From assembly GCA_911728455.2 (NCBI GenBank), contig OU452219.1, positions 2,609,001-2,673,000 on the forward strand: a stretch of DNA of 64,000 bases, read 5' to 3'. The position numbers and the translations under genes are program-made. Source of the DNA: Marthasterias glacialis (lineage: Eukaryota > Echinodermata > Asteroidea > Forcipulatida > Asteriidae). Under the pieces are notes generated by a model, which had not been told where the DNA came from, searched no databases, and saw only the letters and a list, made by a program, of their open reading frames with translations. Shown piece after piece: positions 20,760-31,766 of the stretch (position 1 is the first letter of the stretch; every line of letters starts with the position of its first letter).

Positions 20760-22879
20760 ATGAAAAAATACACTTCCCCAAAAATAATCTGACAATCAGT
20801 GGATGTTGTTGCATAGAAGGTAAATAAATGCACAAAGTAAAGGAATTATAACAAAATTTAACAGTACCATGCCCTATATAGACACACTAATAAATCATTG
20901 CTAAATAAATGCATATGTTGGCACATTATTAATCTTTATACATCCTTCTCATTTCTAGTTCTGGTTCACAGGAACCAATCGAATTTGTTCTTCATTTCGT
21001 TTCGGATTTTTTATTACTCACCAAACAAAAACTCCAAGGACTAAAACCTATTTGGTTTACAATGATAAAAATCACTCAAAATTGAAAAACATCAACAAAT
21101 AAGAATTATTGAAAAAAAAAAAAAAAAGATTTATCTATAAGATGTTAACATTATTGCACTGACATTAAACAAATATAGAACTAGGAATTGTTGACAACCC
21201 CACAAAATAAAAAGGCAACTGAGATTAAATTGAAACATTCTGATTTACAATAAAACAATAATTGGTAAAGGGATAGTTATTAGGAAGGTTTGGTATCTGC
21301 AGGACAATTAAAAGAATTTTTTAAAAATTACACTGACAGTAAATTAAGCTGATCACGGAGAGAACCGGGGATTGGTTGTAACAGAACCCGGAACGATCAA
21401 TCGCTTACTCCGTCCGTACACCACCCTGTCCCAACTAAAAAACAGTTACTCTCTCAAACAGTTAGATTGAAAATCAGTCTTATTCCTTTGCAGTTTGTCC
21501 TTAGTTACAATCGAATGGAGTAAATTTCAATCAGAAACTTTGTGAGAGTAAAAATAACCAGGCTTACTGTTTTAATAAAGGCGTTTATTCTGAAACCACT
21601 AATCTTTTCTCCTTCTGACTATAACTCTTTTGACCTTTTAAAATGTTGTGATACAAAGGTCCAGAGCTAAGAAACTCCCATCCAGTACGAGCTACATTTA
21701 CTAACCCTCAAAATAATCTTCAGAGTGGTGGGTGAACATCCACAAACATTTCATTCCCCGTTTAATTCCTGCAGCACGAAGCTTGGAACAGTAAATCCTA
21801 TTTCGAATTGAGCGGGGCCCACTTATTTTCTTAAACGTACATGTCATGGTTGACACTTCCCTGCGACGTTCGCAAGACGCTAATGGTCTTATTCTATGAC
21901 GTTAATGATGACATATAGAATGATGGCCTTCAATCCAGTAGGTTTTAATAAGATCAGTGTACTGTCCTTCTGTACCCAGTAATTCGACTTTTAATAAAAA
22001 GCCAGTTTTCTACTGACGGAATTCAATATAGATAATTACGCTAAGTCCATGAGGTATATCATGAATTAATATGTATTGACAGACCTGCTTTGTACGGTGA
22101 GAGTATAAGTGGTGTTTACAGTGCTGCAGTATCCAACGAGTGTCATTAAAGAGATGTTCTAGTTTCATTCAGAGGATTTTGAAACACGTGTGTGTGTGTG
22201 ACAGGATAGGAATTAGACAACGTACCGGCAATGGATAAACTTAAATAGGCTTATCTGTTTGTCAATCAATACGTGTACTTTTGATAAGAAAATTTCGAGA
22301 AAGTTCCTGCGTTTCATTTGTTTGATAAAATCACAAGGGATACTTGAAAGGGACTAGCACTTCGATACATGTGATGAGGAGAGCCGGTCAGGTGAAGGTC
22401 CCCACAGTTGGAAAGTGTGTACAAACCCAAGTTAAGAGGACCAGCAAAAGAAGGACAATAGGAGGTCCCCGATTGCAGGTGAATACCCACTCGTGTGTCT
22501 GTGGAGGGTTTGGGTTGACCCACCCCTTTCAGGCAGCATAAGAAACCACGAATAAGACCACATGATTTACGTTTTTTTATTAAGGAATTTAGGAACAGGT
22601 TAACAAGTACAAGAATTCCTACGCTGACTGATTAAGTACAATAGATACAATTCAAATGTCCCTCACCCCAAGAGGCAAAGGAACGTTCAGTTTTCATTCT
22701 GAATAACTAGCCCTCGCAACACTCAGAGGTAATTGTTCTATCGTCTTACGAATAATGACAAACAGTTCTCATTGTTTTACATGTTGTAAATGCATTTCTT
22801 GCAAGTCCCTTTTTATAGTCTGAACTCCTTGTGAATTTTCACTTAATGCACAGAGTACCGAGTGATAGTGTAATATTTG

Positions 22880-23010
22880 TCTTATTTTAAAAACCTACAA
22901 TTTTTGTGAATGTTTTGTTTCTTGAGAATGTTCTTGTAACCCATGCGCAATTCAACCTTTGGTTGCGAAGCATGTGTGAATAAAGACCATGATTGAATTG
23001 AATTGAATAG
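22880..23010 (+). repeat. Possible LINE 3' tail ending in an ATTGA-type repeat
   Basis: The stretch ending GCGCAATTCAACCTTTGGTTGCGAAGCATGTGTGAATAAAGACCATGATTGAATTGAATTGAAT has an AATAAA signal followed by a short 5-bp tandem tail, as many LINE 3' ends do. There is no coding remnant upstream, so the assignment is weak. Confidence 0.35.
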
Positions 23011-24039
23011 AATTTCTTGATTCCTTCAGTTGTCACGTTTTGTAGGAGGTAAACAAGTTTTTCACAATAGGCTTGAACTGCAATAATATTTTGTTTTGTA
23101 TGTTACAGTACCTGTATGTTAAAGAGCAAATACTTCATTCAAATCACCTGCAAGAAGTTGATGCCCTTTCTACTTCCCCTATATAATTATGTAAAATATA
23201 TCCTCCTCAATTGACCGTATGAGGGCGCTTCTAACGGCTAATTTCCTTGCATCACGATTAGTTTTCTTATTTTGACTACCTGTGTTTGTTTGCTTTCTTG
23301 TATCAATAGCCAAATACATAATACTAATAATTACAATGAACAAAAAAACAGTTCTTTGAAGCTGTTTGCATCATGTAAATTTGGTTCACACACGCCCTCA
23401 CACGGTCAAAAATACTACGAATTCCCCTTACTGCTCTCATAGTAAAACAGAAATTTCATATCTATAATTTTTCAAAAATGTTTGACAAAAATTAAATGCA
23501 ATGCATGACCATGAAAACTGTTTGCGTCCGTCCTTCCGCATTACAGTTCCCCCTTCAATATTGATAACGCTAAAATGAAATCATACAGTTTGTGCACTCA
23601 TAAACACTCGCCCAGGGAACTCATGCATGGAATCTGTTAACTTGGACAGAAGTAGGGCTAGCGGATTTGGGTATGGATCGGTTTGGATCAATGCAGGATA
23701 CATCTGCCCAGGTGATGCCGTGATTTTATGCATTGTTTTGTACATTACTGTCGAAGAAGAGGTAAGATGGGCACTTGATGGGAATGCATGGGTTTGAATC
23801 TCAAATGTTCATCTGGATTATGGGGTCAGAATGATTTACTTGCACTTTATAGTAGCGTGATGTGTGGGCCCATACAGGGCATATAGTTTAGAAAGCCGTT
23901 ATTGACGTAGGACAGGATTGGTACGCCTTGATTTGTTTTCTGAATTGTTTCCATTTGGAAGCTCACTGATTATAAAATTCATCCCAGCACCGATCCTCCT
24001 CAGAAATCTTTCCATATGAAATATTGTCGAGGTTGAAAA

Positions 24040-24600
24040 TGTCCCATTTGAAAACCCTACATAACCTAGAACATATAAAACCCTATATTTATGACCATAT
24101 CACCTTTACACTTTATAAACTACACTTGCTTCCTGTCAACCAGCAAATGAAGTTCAAAATATTTTACTCACACTCAAGGCACTACCTGGGTCAGTTCTAT
24201 CCGGTACATTACAAAACCTATTTAAAACGCCCCATACAAGGAGACATGGGCTTGATTTCACAAAGAGCTAAGATTGATCTTGAGATGAGGTGTCAGTATC
24301 ACCATAGTGATTTGTATTGTGACATCACACCTTGCTTAGCAGTTTAGATTGATTCGCACTTAAGGATCAGTCTTAACTCTTCGTGAAATTGAGCCCCCGG
24401 GTCTAAGTTCTACTGGCAATACGCCACATGTTCCACGCTCTCGCTTGGCCAGTTATTGTGACATGGTCTTTTTATAGCACCAATACTTTGGAATTAAATA
24501 CCTTCAAAATCTAAGAAAAATGCACAACATCATGCACTCTGTTTTAGCATGAACTGAAAACACACTTGCCCACGCTTGCATTTCCACACATTTGATAATA
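24040..24600 (+). pseudogene. Decayed CR1/L2-like LINE 3' end, split by a MITE
   Basis: Plus-strand translation shows YDHITFTLYKLHLLPVNQQMKFKI, the degraded form of the HITPVL-LHWLPV-RI-FKI motif that follows the reverse transcriptase core in CR1/L2-type LINEs. After an inserted MITE (24248-24398) the family's C-terminal pattern resumes: LFIAPILWN-IPSKSKKNAQHHALCFSMN-KHTC, corresponding to the usual AAPTLWNSLP ... FK-LKTHLF. Stops and frame changes show that it is inactive. Confidence 0.7.
24248..24398. mobile_element. MITE nested in a LINE fragment
   Basis: GGGCTTGATTTCACAAAGAGCTAAGATTGATCTT at the left is the imperfect inverse of AAGGATCAGTCTTAACTCTTCGTGAAATTGAGCCCCC at the right, giving inverted repeats of about 34 bp around about 80 bp. 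It interrupts the LINE fragment at 24040-24600, so it is younger than that copy. The GGGC...AAATT termini recall the elements at 61983-62353. Confidence 0.75.
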
Positions 24601-24735
24601 TTTTGTCATCATGATCGGCGCCTTTGAATGTTTTCACAGGAAAGTGTGCCTTACTGTTTTTGCTGAAGTAATGCTAATAACTTCCTTAGAATAATTGATA
24701 TTTTGATAATTTCCCACATTGTTTTTTGTTTTTAT

Positions 24736-24846
24736 TTGTTTGTTTGTTTGTTGGGTTGTTTGTTTGTTTGTTTGTTTGTTTGTTTGTTTGTTGTTTGTTG
24801 TTGTTGCTGCTGTTGTTGTTGTTGTTTGTTTGTTTGTTTGTTTGTT
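24736..24846. repeat. (TTTG)n / (TTG)n microsatellite
   Basis: Long run of TTTG units changing to TTG/CTG units and back to TTTG, followed by a poly-G stretch. Open frames here (poly-Cys/Val/Phe) are artefacts of the repeat. Confidence 0.9.
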
Positions 24847-26447
24847 TTTTGGGGGGGCGGGATCAACATCTCATATGAAAATAATGTTTAAGGTTTCAAA
24901 CATTCTTACTGTACGCCGAGAAGGAGAATCATAATGTCTACTCTAAATTCGACTAGCTCCTTAGTCCCATTTGAAAATGTTAAGGCACTCTAAAAATGAG
25001 ATGTAGGTTTACAGATGTCAGTAGAATCTGATGAGGAGAATCTGATGAGGAACCAAGCAAACTCTTAACATCCAGCAGTAAACCTGTGGGTTTCTCTTAC
25101 AACGACACTTCTTCGCTTAATCAGAATGCGCCAGATGAGGTGAATATTTTCAAAGCCAGCAAATGGGTGCCATGAGTTTCATATTTGTGCGTGGAATTCG
25201 AAGCCGAGAACAAAGGTCGCCCGGCCATTTTTGTTTCAGAGCATGCACTCACCGTGTTTATGCTTCGTTTCACCCACACAATGAGGACAAAAGGAGCTAC
25301 ATATTTTGCCGATTTTTGCCCATTATGTGGGGGTTATTGTGTAATCCTCGATTCCAGACCTCTGTCCTTTTGTTCCAAGAAGAGAATTACTTGACATGGA
25401 GAGCCTTCCGCCATTGTGCATTCATTGTATTTTGGCTCAATGGAGGCAAGTCCGAAAGTGAATGGAGTATCCTGCCTTGTTTCCGGATTTAGGACCAGTC
25501 CTCGATTGTCATTTGTAGCTCATACCTGAGGTCTTGCAATTCACGCTACATGAATGTGACATTTTCTTGATAGAGAAATGTCAAATCCCAGTGCTTCACA
25601 GAGAATTTTTGTTCTCTTTGCTTTGTCAAGTTAAGGTTTCTTAGTGCCTTCGGTACCCTCAAAGACAAACGATTCCGGCAAATCAGAGAAAATAATCCAG
25701 GCTGGACGGGAAAAAAATGGAAGATTCACGGCAGGACTATAGATGGTATCACTGCAAACCTACAAATCATTCTACTTTCACCCTGCATACCTTCATACAA
25801 TTCTTTCTAAATATACTCAAATAACACTGTCATCATTTTCTCCACTAAGATGTTACTTACTTTGAATAAGGTGAGGCTTAACCAGTTTCTTTTGATATTT
25901 GACCCATCTATTGAGGTTACCTTTTGTGGCATAATTTACACACTACAACAAGTAGAACACATAGTGCAGATGACAGCTTAAATTATCAATAAAATTTGCA
26001 TGTAGAACAATTGAGTAGACTAGGTTGAGATGATTTAAACACCAAATCCCACTACTGGTTTAATGGAGTGCAATGATTCTTGAAGATGTAAGTGACTTCA
26101 ACAGGAAATGCGTTAACGCTAAATGGTTCAAGTAATCCTTTTTGCTTCGGGTTGGCTTCTATTTTGAGTTTTAAATTACACTTGGAAGAGAAATATCATC
26201 CAAAGACATACGTTTGGCCTGGAGATATGTCAGATTATTCGTCATTTTCAGACGTTTTTCTTTGGGACTTCAAGATATAAATATAAACTGCCTCGGCTTC
26301 AAGTAGCTTTTTGAGACGTAGGTTATGAATAAATGAAAGTACTGCTAAAACCTACATATTAGGTGAAAAATCTAAAACCCAAGACCAAAAACTCAAACAA
26401 GAAAAGCCATTCACACACAACCATTTTCGTAATGTAAGCATCTTTCT

Positions 26448-26610
26448 GGGCCCTATTTCATGTACAAGCTGTTTAACAGGAAACTGTGCTTAACAAGTTT
26501 TTCTGCTGAGCAAAAATTAGCAAGGAAACCACAGACCACAAAAAATATTCATTGCATGGTATTTTGGCTAGTAGCCTCAGTTTCTTATAAAGATTCTTGT
26601 GCTAAGAGTT
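26448..26610. mobile_element. Fragment of the GGGCCCAATTTCAT MITE family
   Basis: Left terminus GGGCCCTATTTCATGTACAAGCTGTTTAACAGG and the next about 70 bp (GCTTAACAAGTTTTTCTGCTGAGCAAAAATTAGC) match the paired elements at 61983-62353. No right terminus is recognisable. Confidence 0.5.
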
Positions 26611-26788
26611 TTGGCAATGGTTGGACATCCTTTGTTCTTATAAATAAAATCAAAAAACAAGAGCAAGCAAAAAGCTACAACAGATGCATTTGTGTTACTT
26701 AAAAAAAATACATTCCCAGGAATAAAATCAAATTCAATGTTTTTCAAACCTACACACCATGTTATAATATATAAAAAAGGAAACTTAC

Positions 26789-26950
26789 ATCTCGTAGATT
26801 TCCTCTGAAGTTTTCAGCCACCCTGGAACCCCTCAGTGAGCTAGGGTTCTGACTCCCTCCAACGTAAAACTCCTCCGAAACAGTCAGCCGTCCAAAATTA
26901 CCCCTTGTGGAGCCCGAAGCTAAAAGACTTCCATCGACTCGAACTTTGAT
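26789..26950 (-). CDS. NRXN: Neurexin exon: LNS2, second half
   Basis: 162 nt, phase 0 at both ends (acceptor ACATGACAG, donor GAT|GTAAGT). Encodes IKVRVDGS, EEFYVGG and ENFRGNLRD, matching the vertebrate segment from VTISVDG through FFYVGG to NFMGCLKE. The family cysteine in the last motif is Asn here (GNL instead of GCL). Its usual disulfide partner in the next exon is missing too, so LNS2 appears to have lost that bridge. An (AG)n tract at about 26969-27000 lies some 20 nt beyond the acceptor, inside the upstream intron. Confidence 0.93.
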
Positions 26951-26965
26951 CTGTCATGTTTTCAG

Positions 26966-26968
<3 letters not shown>

Positions 26969-27000
<32 letters not shown>
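26969..27000. repeat. (AG)n microsatellite
   Basis: About sixteen AG units on the plus strand, so (CT)n in the neurexin transcript, lying close upstream of the LNS2 second-half acceptor, where it extends the pyrimidine tract. Confidence 0.9.
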
Positions 27001-27003
<3 letters not shown>

Positions 27004-27771
27004 TTGTTAAAGAAGGAGCGTTTGGCTCCATGATTTTATTGACACTTCGAACAAAACTATGGATGAGTTTGTAGAGCTATGTTGAAATAATAAAGATGGT
27101 GATAGTGGTCTTGTTTTGAGATTTCCACATAAATTGTAAAAGCTTTTGCAATCCACGTACCAACAAAAAATCTGAAAAATCTTTAAAGTGTTATTCAGGG
27201 TACATTAACTTTTTTTTTCACCAAGCAAATACCATTTGTTGTGAATTATATCGCTAGACTTGTTGAAGCAATTAACAGCCGAGTCTATCTTCTTGCCAGA
27301 TTAAAATCTATCATCGCCGTTCTAATTTGTGGGATAGTACCAAAATATCCCCTGGCAAAGAAACGATGGTTTTTTGAAAAGCTGGATCAAATCGATCCAT
27401 ATCAAATGCTAAACACTCCTTCAGAGTGGCTCCTTGGGTAAGTGGGCAGTAGGCCCAAAGTAAACAAGAGAGGTAAATCCTGGCTTCCCCGTCGGCTCCT
27501 CCTGTTTTGTACTTCTTCTACGGTTTGTCTTCTAAAGAGCAGACCGAGTGAAACACTGAGTTGTCGCCCGATCAGTTCTTTTCAAAATCACTGCTGTGTT
27601 GTAACTGGATAGATTATTTACACGGTTTCAATGCAAACTGAAAATTATAACATTATGACTTTTGATCGTATGACAATCTGCAGCGTTTTGGGTCAAAATG
27701 TCATGTGAGCACGGGAACCAATTTTTTGTTGTGTTGTTTGGAATTTCACAGAGATGCACATACATTTGTTA

Positions 27772-27965
27772 TAGGAACACAAAATTGTTGTTAAGTAGTA
27801 ATAGGTAACCTATTACCCTACATTATGATTAATATTGTTTTCTGCTAGTAGTTTTACTTGGATATATATCTGTGAACTTGGGATTTGTGTCTTCATTTTG
27901 CAACTGTTTAACTACGATGGCTGTGGAGACAATAATTGGGCTTGTGTCAGTATTGTACTCTTCAC
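27772..27965 (+). repeat. Dispersed repeat, copy 1 of 2
   Basis: Shares with 41962-42160 the blocks GAACACAAAATTGTTGTTNAGTAGT, ATATTGTTTTCTGCT, and TCTGTGAACTTGGGATTTGTGTCTTCATTTTGCAA followed by a TTTAACTACGATGGCTGTG-type end, in the same orientation. No terminal repeats or coding sequence were recognised, so the class is unknown. Confidence 0.65.
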
Positions 27966-28404
27966 GGAAATTAAAAAATGCACAAAATAAAAAAATTGAA
28001 AACCATAATTCCCGTTTCTATGCATATTCCAAACTTTCATTACCTTTTTCAATGCGTTTCTTTGAAATGGAAATGGACCGAAAGTTAAAAATATAATATT
28101 TAGAATGTGATTTGGAGTTTATTACACATTTGTGTTGTTTAAAACATTTTCACACGTAAGCTTTATGACAGCAAACACAAGCATTATTAAAACCAAGATT
28201 TGTTTTACAAACAGGATACTTCGTTGTGTATGTTGAGCTGTGACTCATGAAACATTATGATAAGATTCGAAAACTACTGTCCAATTATAAAGAGTACCCA
28301 GATGGATTTGTTTGCTTAGACCACCTAAAATAATTACTTCTACACATCTTTGAAAATCCACATTATAGGGGCCTAATCTAAAGAATGGGGAAATTTTCTC
28401 TCAC

Positions 28405-28712
28405 ATCTCCTCTGGTTCTTGAGATCCTAACTTTATGCCAGTTGTTGTCAGTAAAGAAATCCATTTCCCGTCGAGGCTGGATGCTCCTCCAGTACTCTCC
28501 AGACCCCAAGTTGACGGCCACCTCTAGCAGCCCATTCACCAGCGCCGCGTAGATGTAGTCGAATTCCTGACCCACATAAAGCAGGAGCCCGTTCGGATGC
28601 TGTGTCCGGAAGTCAAAGACGATATCATCCTGGTCCGAGTTGATCTTCTCTGCTTTGAGAATGTAACTCAGGTAGCTGGATCCATCAAAGGTTGCAGTAA
28701 TGGCTACCTTTT
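28405..28712 (-). CDS. NRXN: Neurexin exon: LNS2, first half
   Basis: 308 nt, entered in phase 1 (acceptor TTTACAG at 28713 upward) and left in phase 0 (donor GTGAGA at 28404 downward). Encodes the first beta strands of LNS2: an ITATFDGSSYLSY start, FDFRTQHPNGLLLYVG, NLGSG, then NNWHKVRISRTRGD. These match the vertebrate LNS2 run from IATFKGSEYF to the conserved WHDVKVTRN. The exon stops exactly where vertebrate splice site 2 (SS2) inserts its cassette. The last residues are RGD, at the exon edge. No coding exon upstream of this one was found with confidence. Only 77 nt separate its acceptor from a 181-bp foldback element at 28790-28970. Confidence 0.93.
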
Positions 28713-28789
28713 CTGTAAAGGAGGAGGACCAACAAGATTTAGTCTATTGTGAATTTAATCAGTTCTGATTTATCACCTGATTTAAAGCA

Positions 28790-28970
28790 TATTGACCCAA
28801 TTCACCTGACGTCATCATCACAATAATCTCGGTCGCGCCATTTTGGAAGTCAATGTCCCCGTGTGTTAGACGGTGTGGTGTGCATTTTAGGCGACGCGGC
28901 ATCTATTGACTTCCAAAATGGTGTGTCACAGTTGCCGTGTGTGACGTGCACTGTGAGCAAGGGGTCAATA
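28790..28970. mobile_element. Foldback MITE with TATTGACCC ends
   Basis: TATTGACCC at 28790-28798 and GGGTCAATA at 28962-28970 form the tips. Inside, CGCCATTTTGGAAGTCAAT is matched by ATTGACTTCCAAAATGGTG. Most of the 181 bp can therefore fold into one imperfect hairpin. It ends 77 nt from the acceptor of the neurexin LNS2 exon. Confidence 0.75.
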
Positions 28971-29221
28971 AGATTTATGTTATTTTGTACAATTAGATGA
29001 GCAGAAGTCATCCAGGAAATGGCAAAAAAAAGACAAACTGTGACTCCTGGTCAAAAAGATAATGCTGATAACATCTTCAAAGAAAGCAAATTGGTATTTG
29101 TCAATACTCACATGTATCTCTATACTATTCTCACAGTGAGATACTTTTTATAATTTATGGAGGTTTGTGGTTATATAACACCATGACAATATCTCCTAAA
29201 TATATATTGCCCCGAAAAGCT

Positions 29222-29465
29222 ACTCTCTAAATGTAAACGAGAGACAATTTCACTCTTTCTCCCAAACGGTGTCCGTTTGGCTCTTTTGAGAGTGAAACTC
29301 AATGTCCATCATCCCTTTTGCGTGCAACTGGAACGAACTTCACTACGATTCAAGTTGAAAATACCCGTCTTTCACTACAAAAAGGGTTGTTCGTCATATG
29401 GGTCTTCGAGAGAGTGGTATGGCGGACAGAACGAGTGGTTTTTCACTCTTTTACATTTAGAGAGT
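29222..29465 (+). mobile_element. ACTCTCTAAATGT MITE, copy 2
   Basis: Terminal repeats ACTCTCTAAATGT and ACATTTAGAGAGT bound 244 bp. The interior matches copy 3 in the same orientation (CTCTTTTGAGAGTGAAACTCA ... TTCAAGTTGAAAATACCCGTCTTTCACT). The open frame across it is a by-product. Confidence 0.8.
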
Positions 29466-30350
29466 AAAGAGGTGTATAAAAATTTGTTGTCTACATCAGC
29501 AGTTTCCTCTGATTGTCTTCAATAATAATGTCCATGTATGCAATGAGTGCAAACTGATGGAAATTACTGTGACTAGAAAGTCATATTTTATCTTTGCCCG
29601 ACCTCCATGATCTCCCAAAGTTCATGTGCCACTTTTTTCAAGAAGGTTTAACAAAATCCAGCAAATCCTGAAAATTGCATCTAGCCTGAATCCATGCACA
29701 TTCTACTAGCAACAATTTGGTTGCATAAATACTTCAAGTCCGCCACAAAAAAATCTCCATAGAGCCCTGCCTGATCCAACCATCTTTTTTGCTGCCACTT
29801 TTAAGGTTACAGACGTGGAAATAATGTCTAAAGCCATGGAGCTGGGGATTTCAAAGTAGGCACTGATAGCATTTACACTGGTGTGGAGGATTGAAATAAT
29901 TCTGATGTTCTCAAGGTCAGAATATCACTGTACTTGAAAGAGACTATTTTTACCAAACCATTGTCCAATTATGCGTTTGTGAGACAACAAACACTAGGTG
30001 TTCAGGTTTTGGGAATAGTAAACAAACACTAGTACCTGAACAAACAACATTTTTGTCAAGTCTGCAGTCATTTTGACCATACAAATCAATAAGAAAACCT
30101 TTACATACTATATTTTTTCTTTTTAACATCTCAAGTGTCTAATGTGGTTCAGGAGATAGGTGGAGCCTATATGGAGATGCCTTGTTTTGTTACAAGAAAA
30201 AATCTCACTTTAAATTCCTCAGACTAAATCTAGTCTTACTATATCACATGGTCTAGGGCAAATCAGCAAAGGTACCAAGGATCAAACACTGGTATCCTTA
30301 AGACACATTTTGTATTGGGGAAATATGAGTGTATGAGTGTTTGTTGCCTC

Positions 30351-30535
30351 CAGTGGCGTATTCGGGGGGCAGGGGAGGCCCCCCACCCGCAAATTTAAAG
30401 CCCCCAGGTGCCCAACATAAAACAATACAGGTACATGCAATTTCATTTCAAAAAAATGGCCCCTGGGCTCCTCACTGAAGACTGCCCACCTGTGCCCCTT
30501 CCCCAGTGGAAAAATCCTGGCTACTCCGCTGGCTG
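30351..30535. mobile_element. hAT-like short element with 8-bp target duplication
   Basis: Starts CAGTGGCGTA and ends with ATCCTGGCTACTCCGCTGGCTG. Flanking GTTGCCTC occurs directly before (30343-30350) and after (30536-30543), an 8-bp duplication typical of hAT transposition. The interior is G/C-run rich with a CCCCAGGTGCCCAACATAAAACAATACAGGTACATGCAATTTC segment shared with the copy at 47886. No transposase. Confidence 0.75.
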
Positions 30536-31619
30536 GTTGCCTCTTACATAATGACAAGGCATTGTACCAAGCATTATTGAAGTCTAACTCGCAAATACCT
30601 GACTGGAATCAGAGACCCAATATGAACCGGCACAAAATCCCTTAAAAAAGACATAACCATGTCCTGCTGGCTTCTTTAAAACACGACCACTGAAATTGAT
30701 ACAAGTCTCATCAATGTTTGCATGGTGTGTTTAATGAAAACTCTGGGATGAGAATTAAATAACTCTTCCGAACCCCCCCCCCCCCAATGACGTCATGTAT
30801 CTCTAAACCAAACTCAAAATTCAATTCCCCTAATAAGTTCATCGAATAATTAAAAATGAATTTCACTGTACTATGCAACAGATTACACATTGCTGAAATA
30901 ACCACGGCGAAGATGGCTCAAAAAGTTATACCTAAAGTGCTTGTTACTCTACAAATCTGCAACACAAGCGCCACAAAACATCTGCCTGTATCGAGATTTA
31001 TAAATAGCCCCTCATCCATCCCCCAATCATTAACAATAATGACAAGTTTACCCTTGCAGGTTTTTCAGTAATAAACCGTATGCACCTGCTCTTGCGATGC
31101 ATTTTTCTTACCCCCCCCCTCTAATCTGCTTTGGTATGGGAATGTTGCCCATCCTTTAATGTCTGCAAACTTCACCTCTTGGGGTTTACGGAGATCCGTT
31201 CATGGTATACGGAGGACTGTTTTCTTTCAGAGTTTTCTCTTGAAGTTCAATGAGATGCAATGCATTGATCTTGAAAAATGATTTGGGAAAAACATGACCT
31301 ATTTCAGTCGTGGATGTTCACCGTTGACTATCGACCAGTCTGTTTTTCAAGCTGCTCTGGGTAATTTATCATTCCTTCCAATAATACGGTTTCTTTACCT
31401 GGTCTAGTGTGCGATAAATGACTCTTAGCTTAGCACTTTTTATATAAAAAGACTCAAAATATTGTTCAGTCCTCAAATTTAATTGGGGTTTGTGAAAAAG
31501 GGTCCTTAATTCGTATTTCAAAATAGCGGGGTTCAAAATTGTGTGAAAGTGAAAGTAGCCTTCAACAAGAAATCTTGTGGTCAAAAAACAATATTTCTTG
31601 CCAGCAGCTTAGCCATAAT

Positions 31620-31766
31620 TTGTTTACTGGGGGGGGGGGGGGGGGGCACACGGGGTGGGAAACCAGGGGCCATTTTGTTTTTAATTCACTACTTGTATCT
31701 GGATTTTTTTGTGGGGAGGGCCGCAGGAAAATTGTGTCCCCACCCCCATCCCGCGGCTACGCCTCC
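31620..31766. repeat. Degenerate hAT-like G-rich repeat
   Basis: A run of about 18 G, then TGGGAAACCAGGGGCCATTTTG, and a right end CCGCGGCTACGCCTCCGCT resembling the terminus of the 30351 copy. The left terminus is lost. Confidence 0.45.

Larger units (their letters stand above)
18961..26788 (-). other. Intron within LNS2, 7.8 kb
   Basis: Contains a dead LINE fragment (minus, 19400-19790), a MITE (19879-20108), a tRNA-Leu-like SINE (20351-20759), a possible LINE 3' tail (about 22880-23010), a second dead LINE (plus, 24040-24600) with a MITE nested in it, a (TTTG/TTG)n microsatellite (24736-24846) and a MITE fragment (26448-26610). The open frame near 25163-25492 (plus) has no recognisable domain and is probably chance. 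Confidence 0.65.
26951..28404 (-). other. Intron at the SS2 position
   Basis: About 1.45 kb separating the two LNS2 exons at the vertebrate SS2 site, phase 0. Holds an (AG)n tract (about 26969-27000) and one member of a dispersed repeat pair (27772-27965). No in-frame cassette like the vertebrate SS2 insert was found; the donor-like site near 28050 gives a 16-nt exon that breaks the frame. Confidence 0.65.
5..28712 (-). other. NRXN: Neurexin gene, alpha type, partial (11 exons seen)
   Basis: Presynaptic single-pass adhesion receptor; in other animals its LNS domains bind neuroligins, LRRTMs, dystroglycan and similar partners at the synaptic cleft. Eleven exons, read right to left, give the domain order LNS2-LNS3-EGF2-LNS4-LNS5-EGF3-LNS6-stalk, which is the alpha-neurexin order. 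Exon phases chain without conflict: 1-0, 0-0, 0-0, 0-0, 0-1, 1-1, 1-1, 1-1, 1-0, 0-1, 1-0. The exons total 3203 nt. Missing from the window are the signal peptide, LNS1 and EGF1 (expected beyond 64000) and the distal stalk, membrane helix and PDZ-binding tail (left of 1). The EGF3-LNS6 intron, where vertebrates place the beta promoter, is only about 950 nt here. Family assignment is from recognised domain sequence, not a database search. Confidence 0.95.

Noticed and set aside
24703..24934. Cys/Val/Phe-rich open frames
   Set aside because: Pure translation of a TTTG/TTG microsatellite.
25163..25492. 109-residue plus-strand open frame
   Set aside because: No recognisable domain, no splice or promoter context, inside a neurexin intron; consistent with chance.
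31399..31428. 30-nt phase-1 exon before a CAG|GTAAAG donor
   Set aside because: The acceptor GTGCTAAG lacks a pyrimidine tract; counted as chance.
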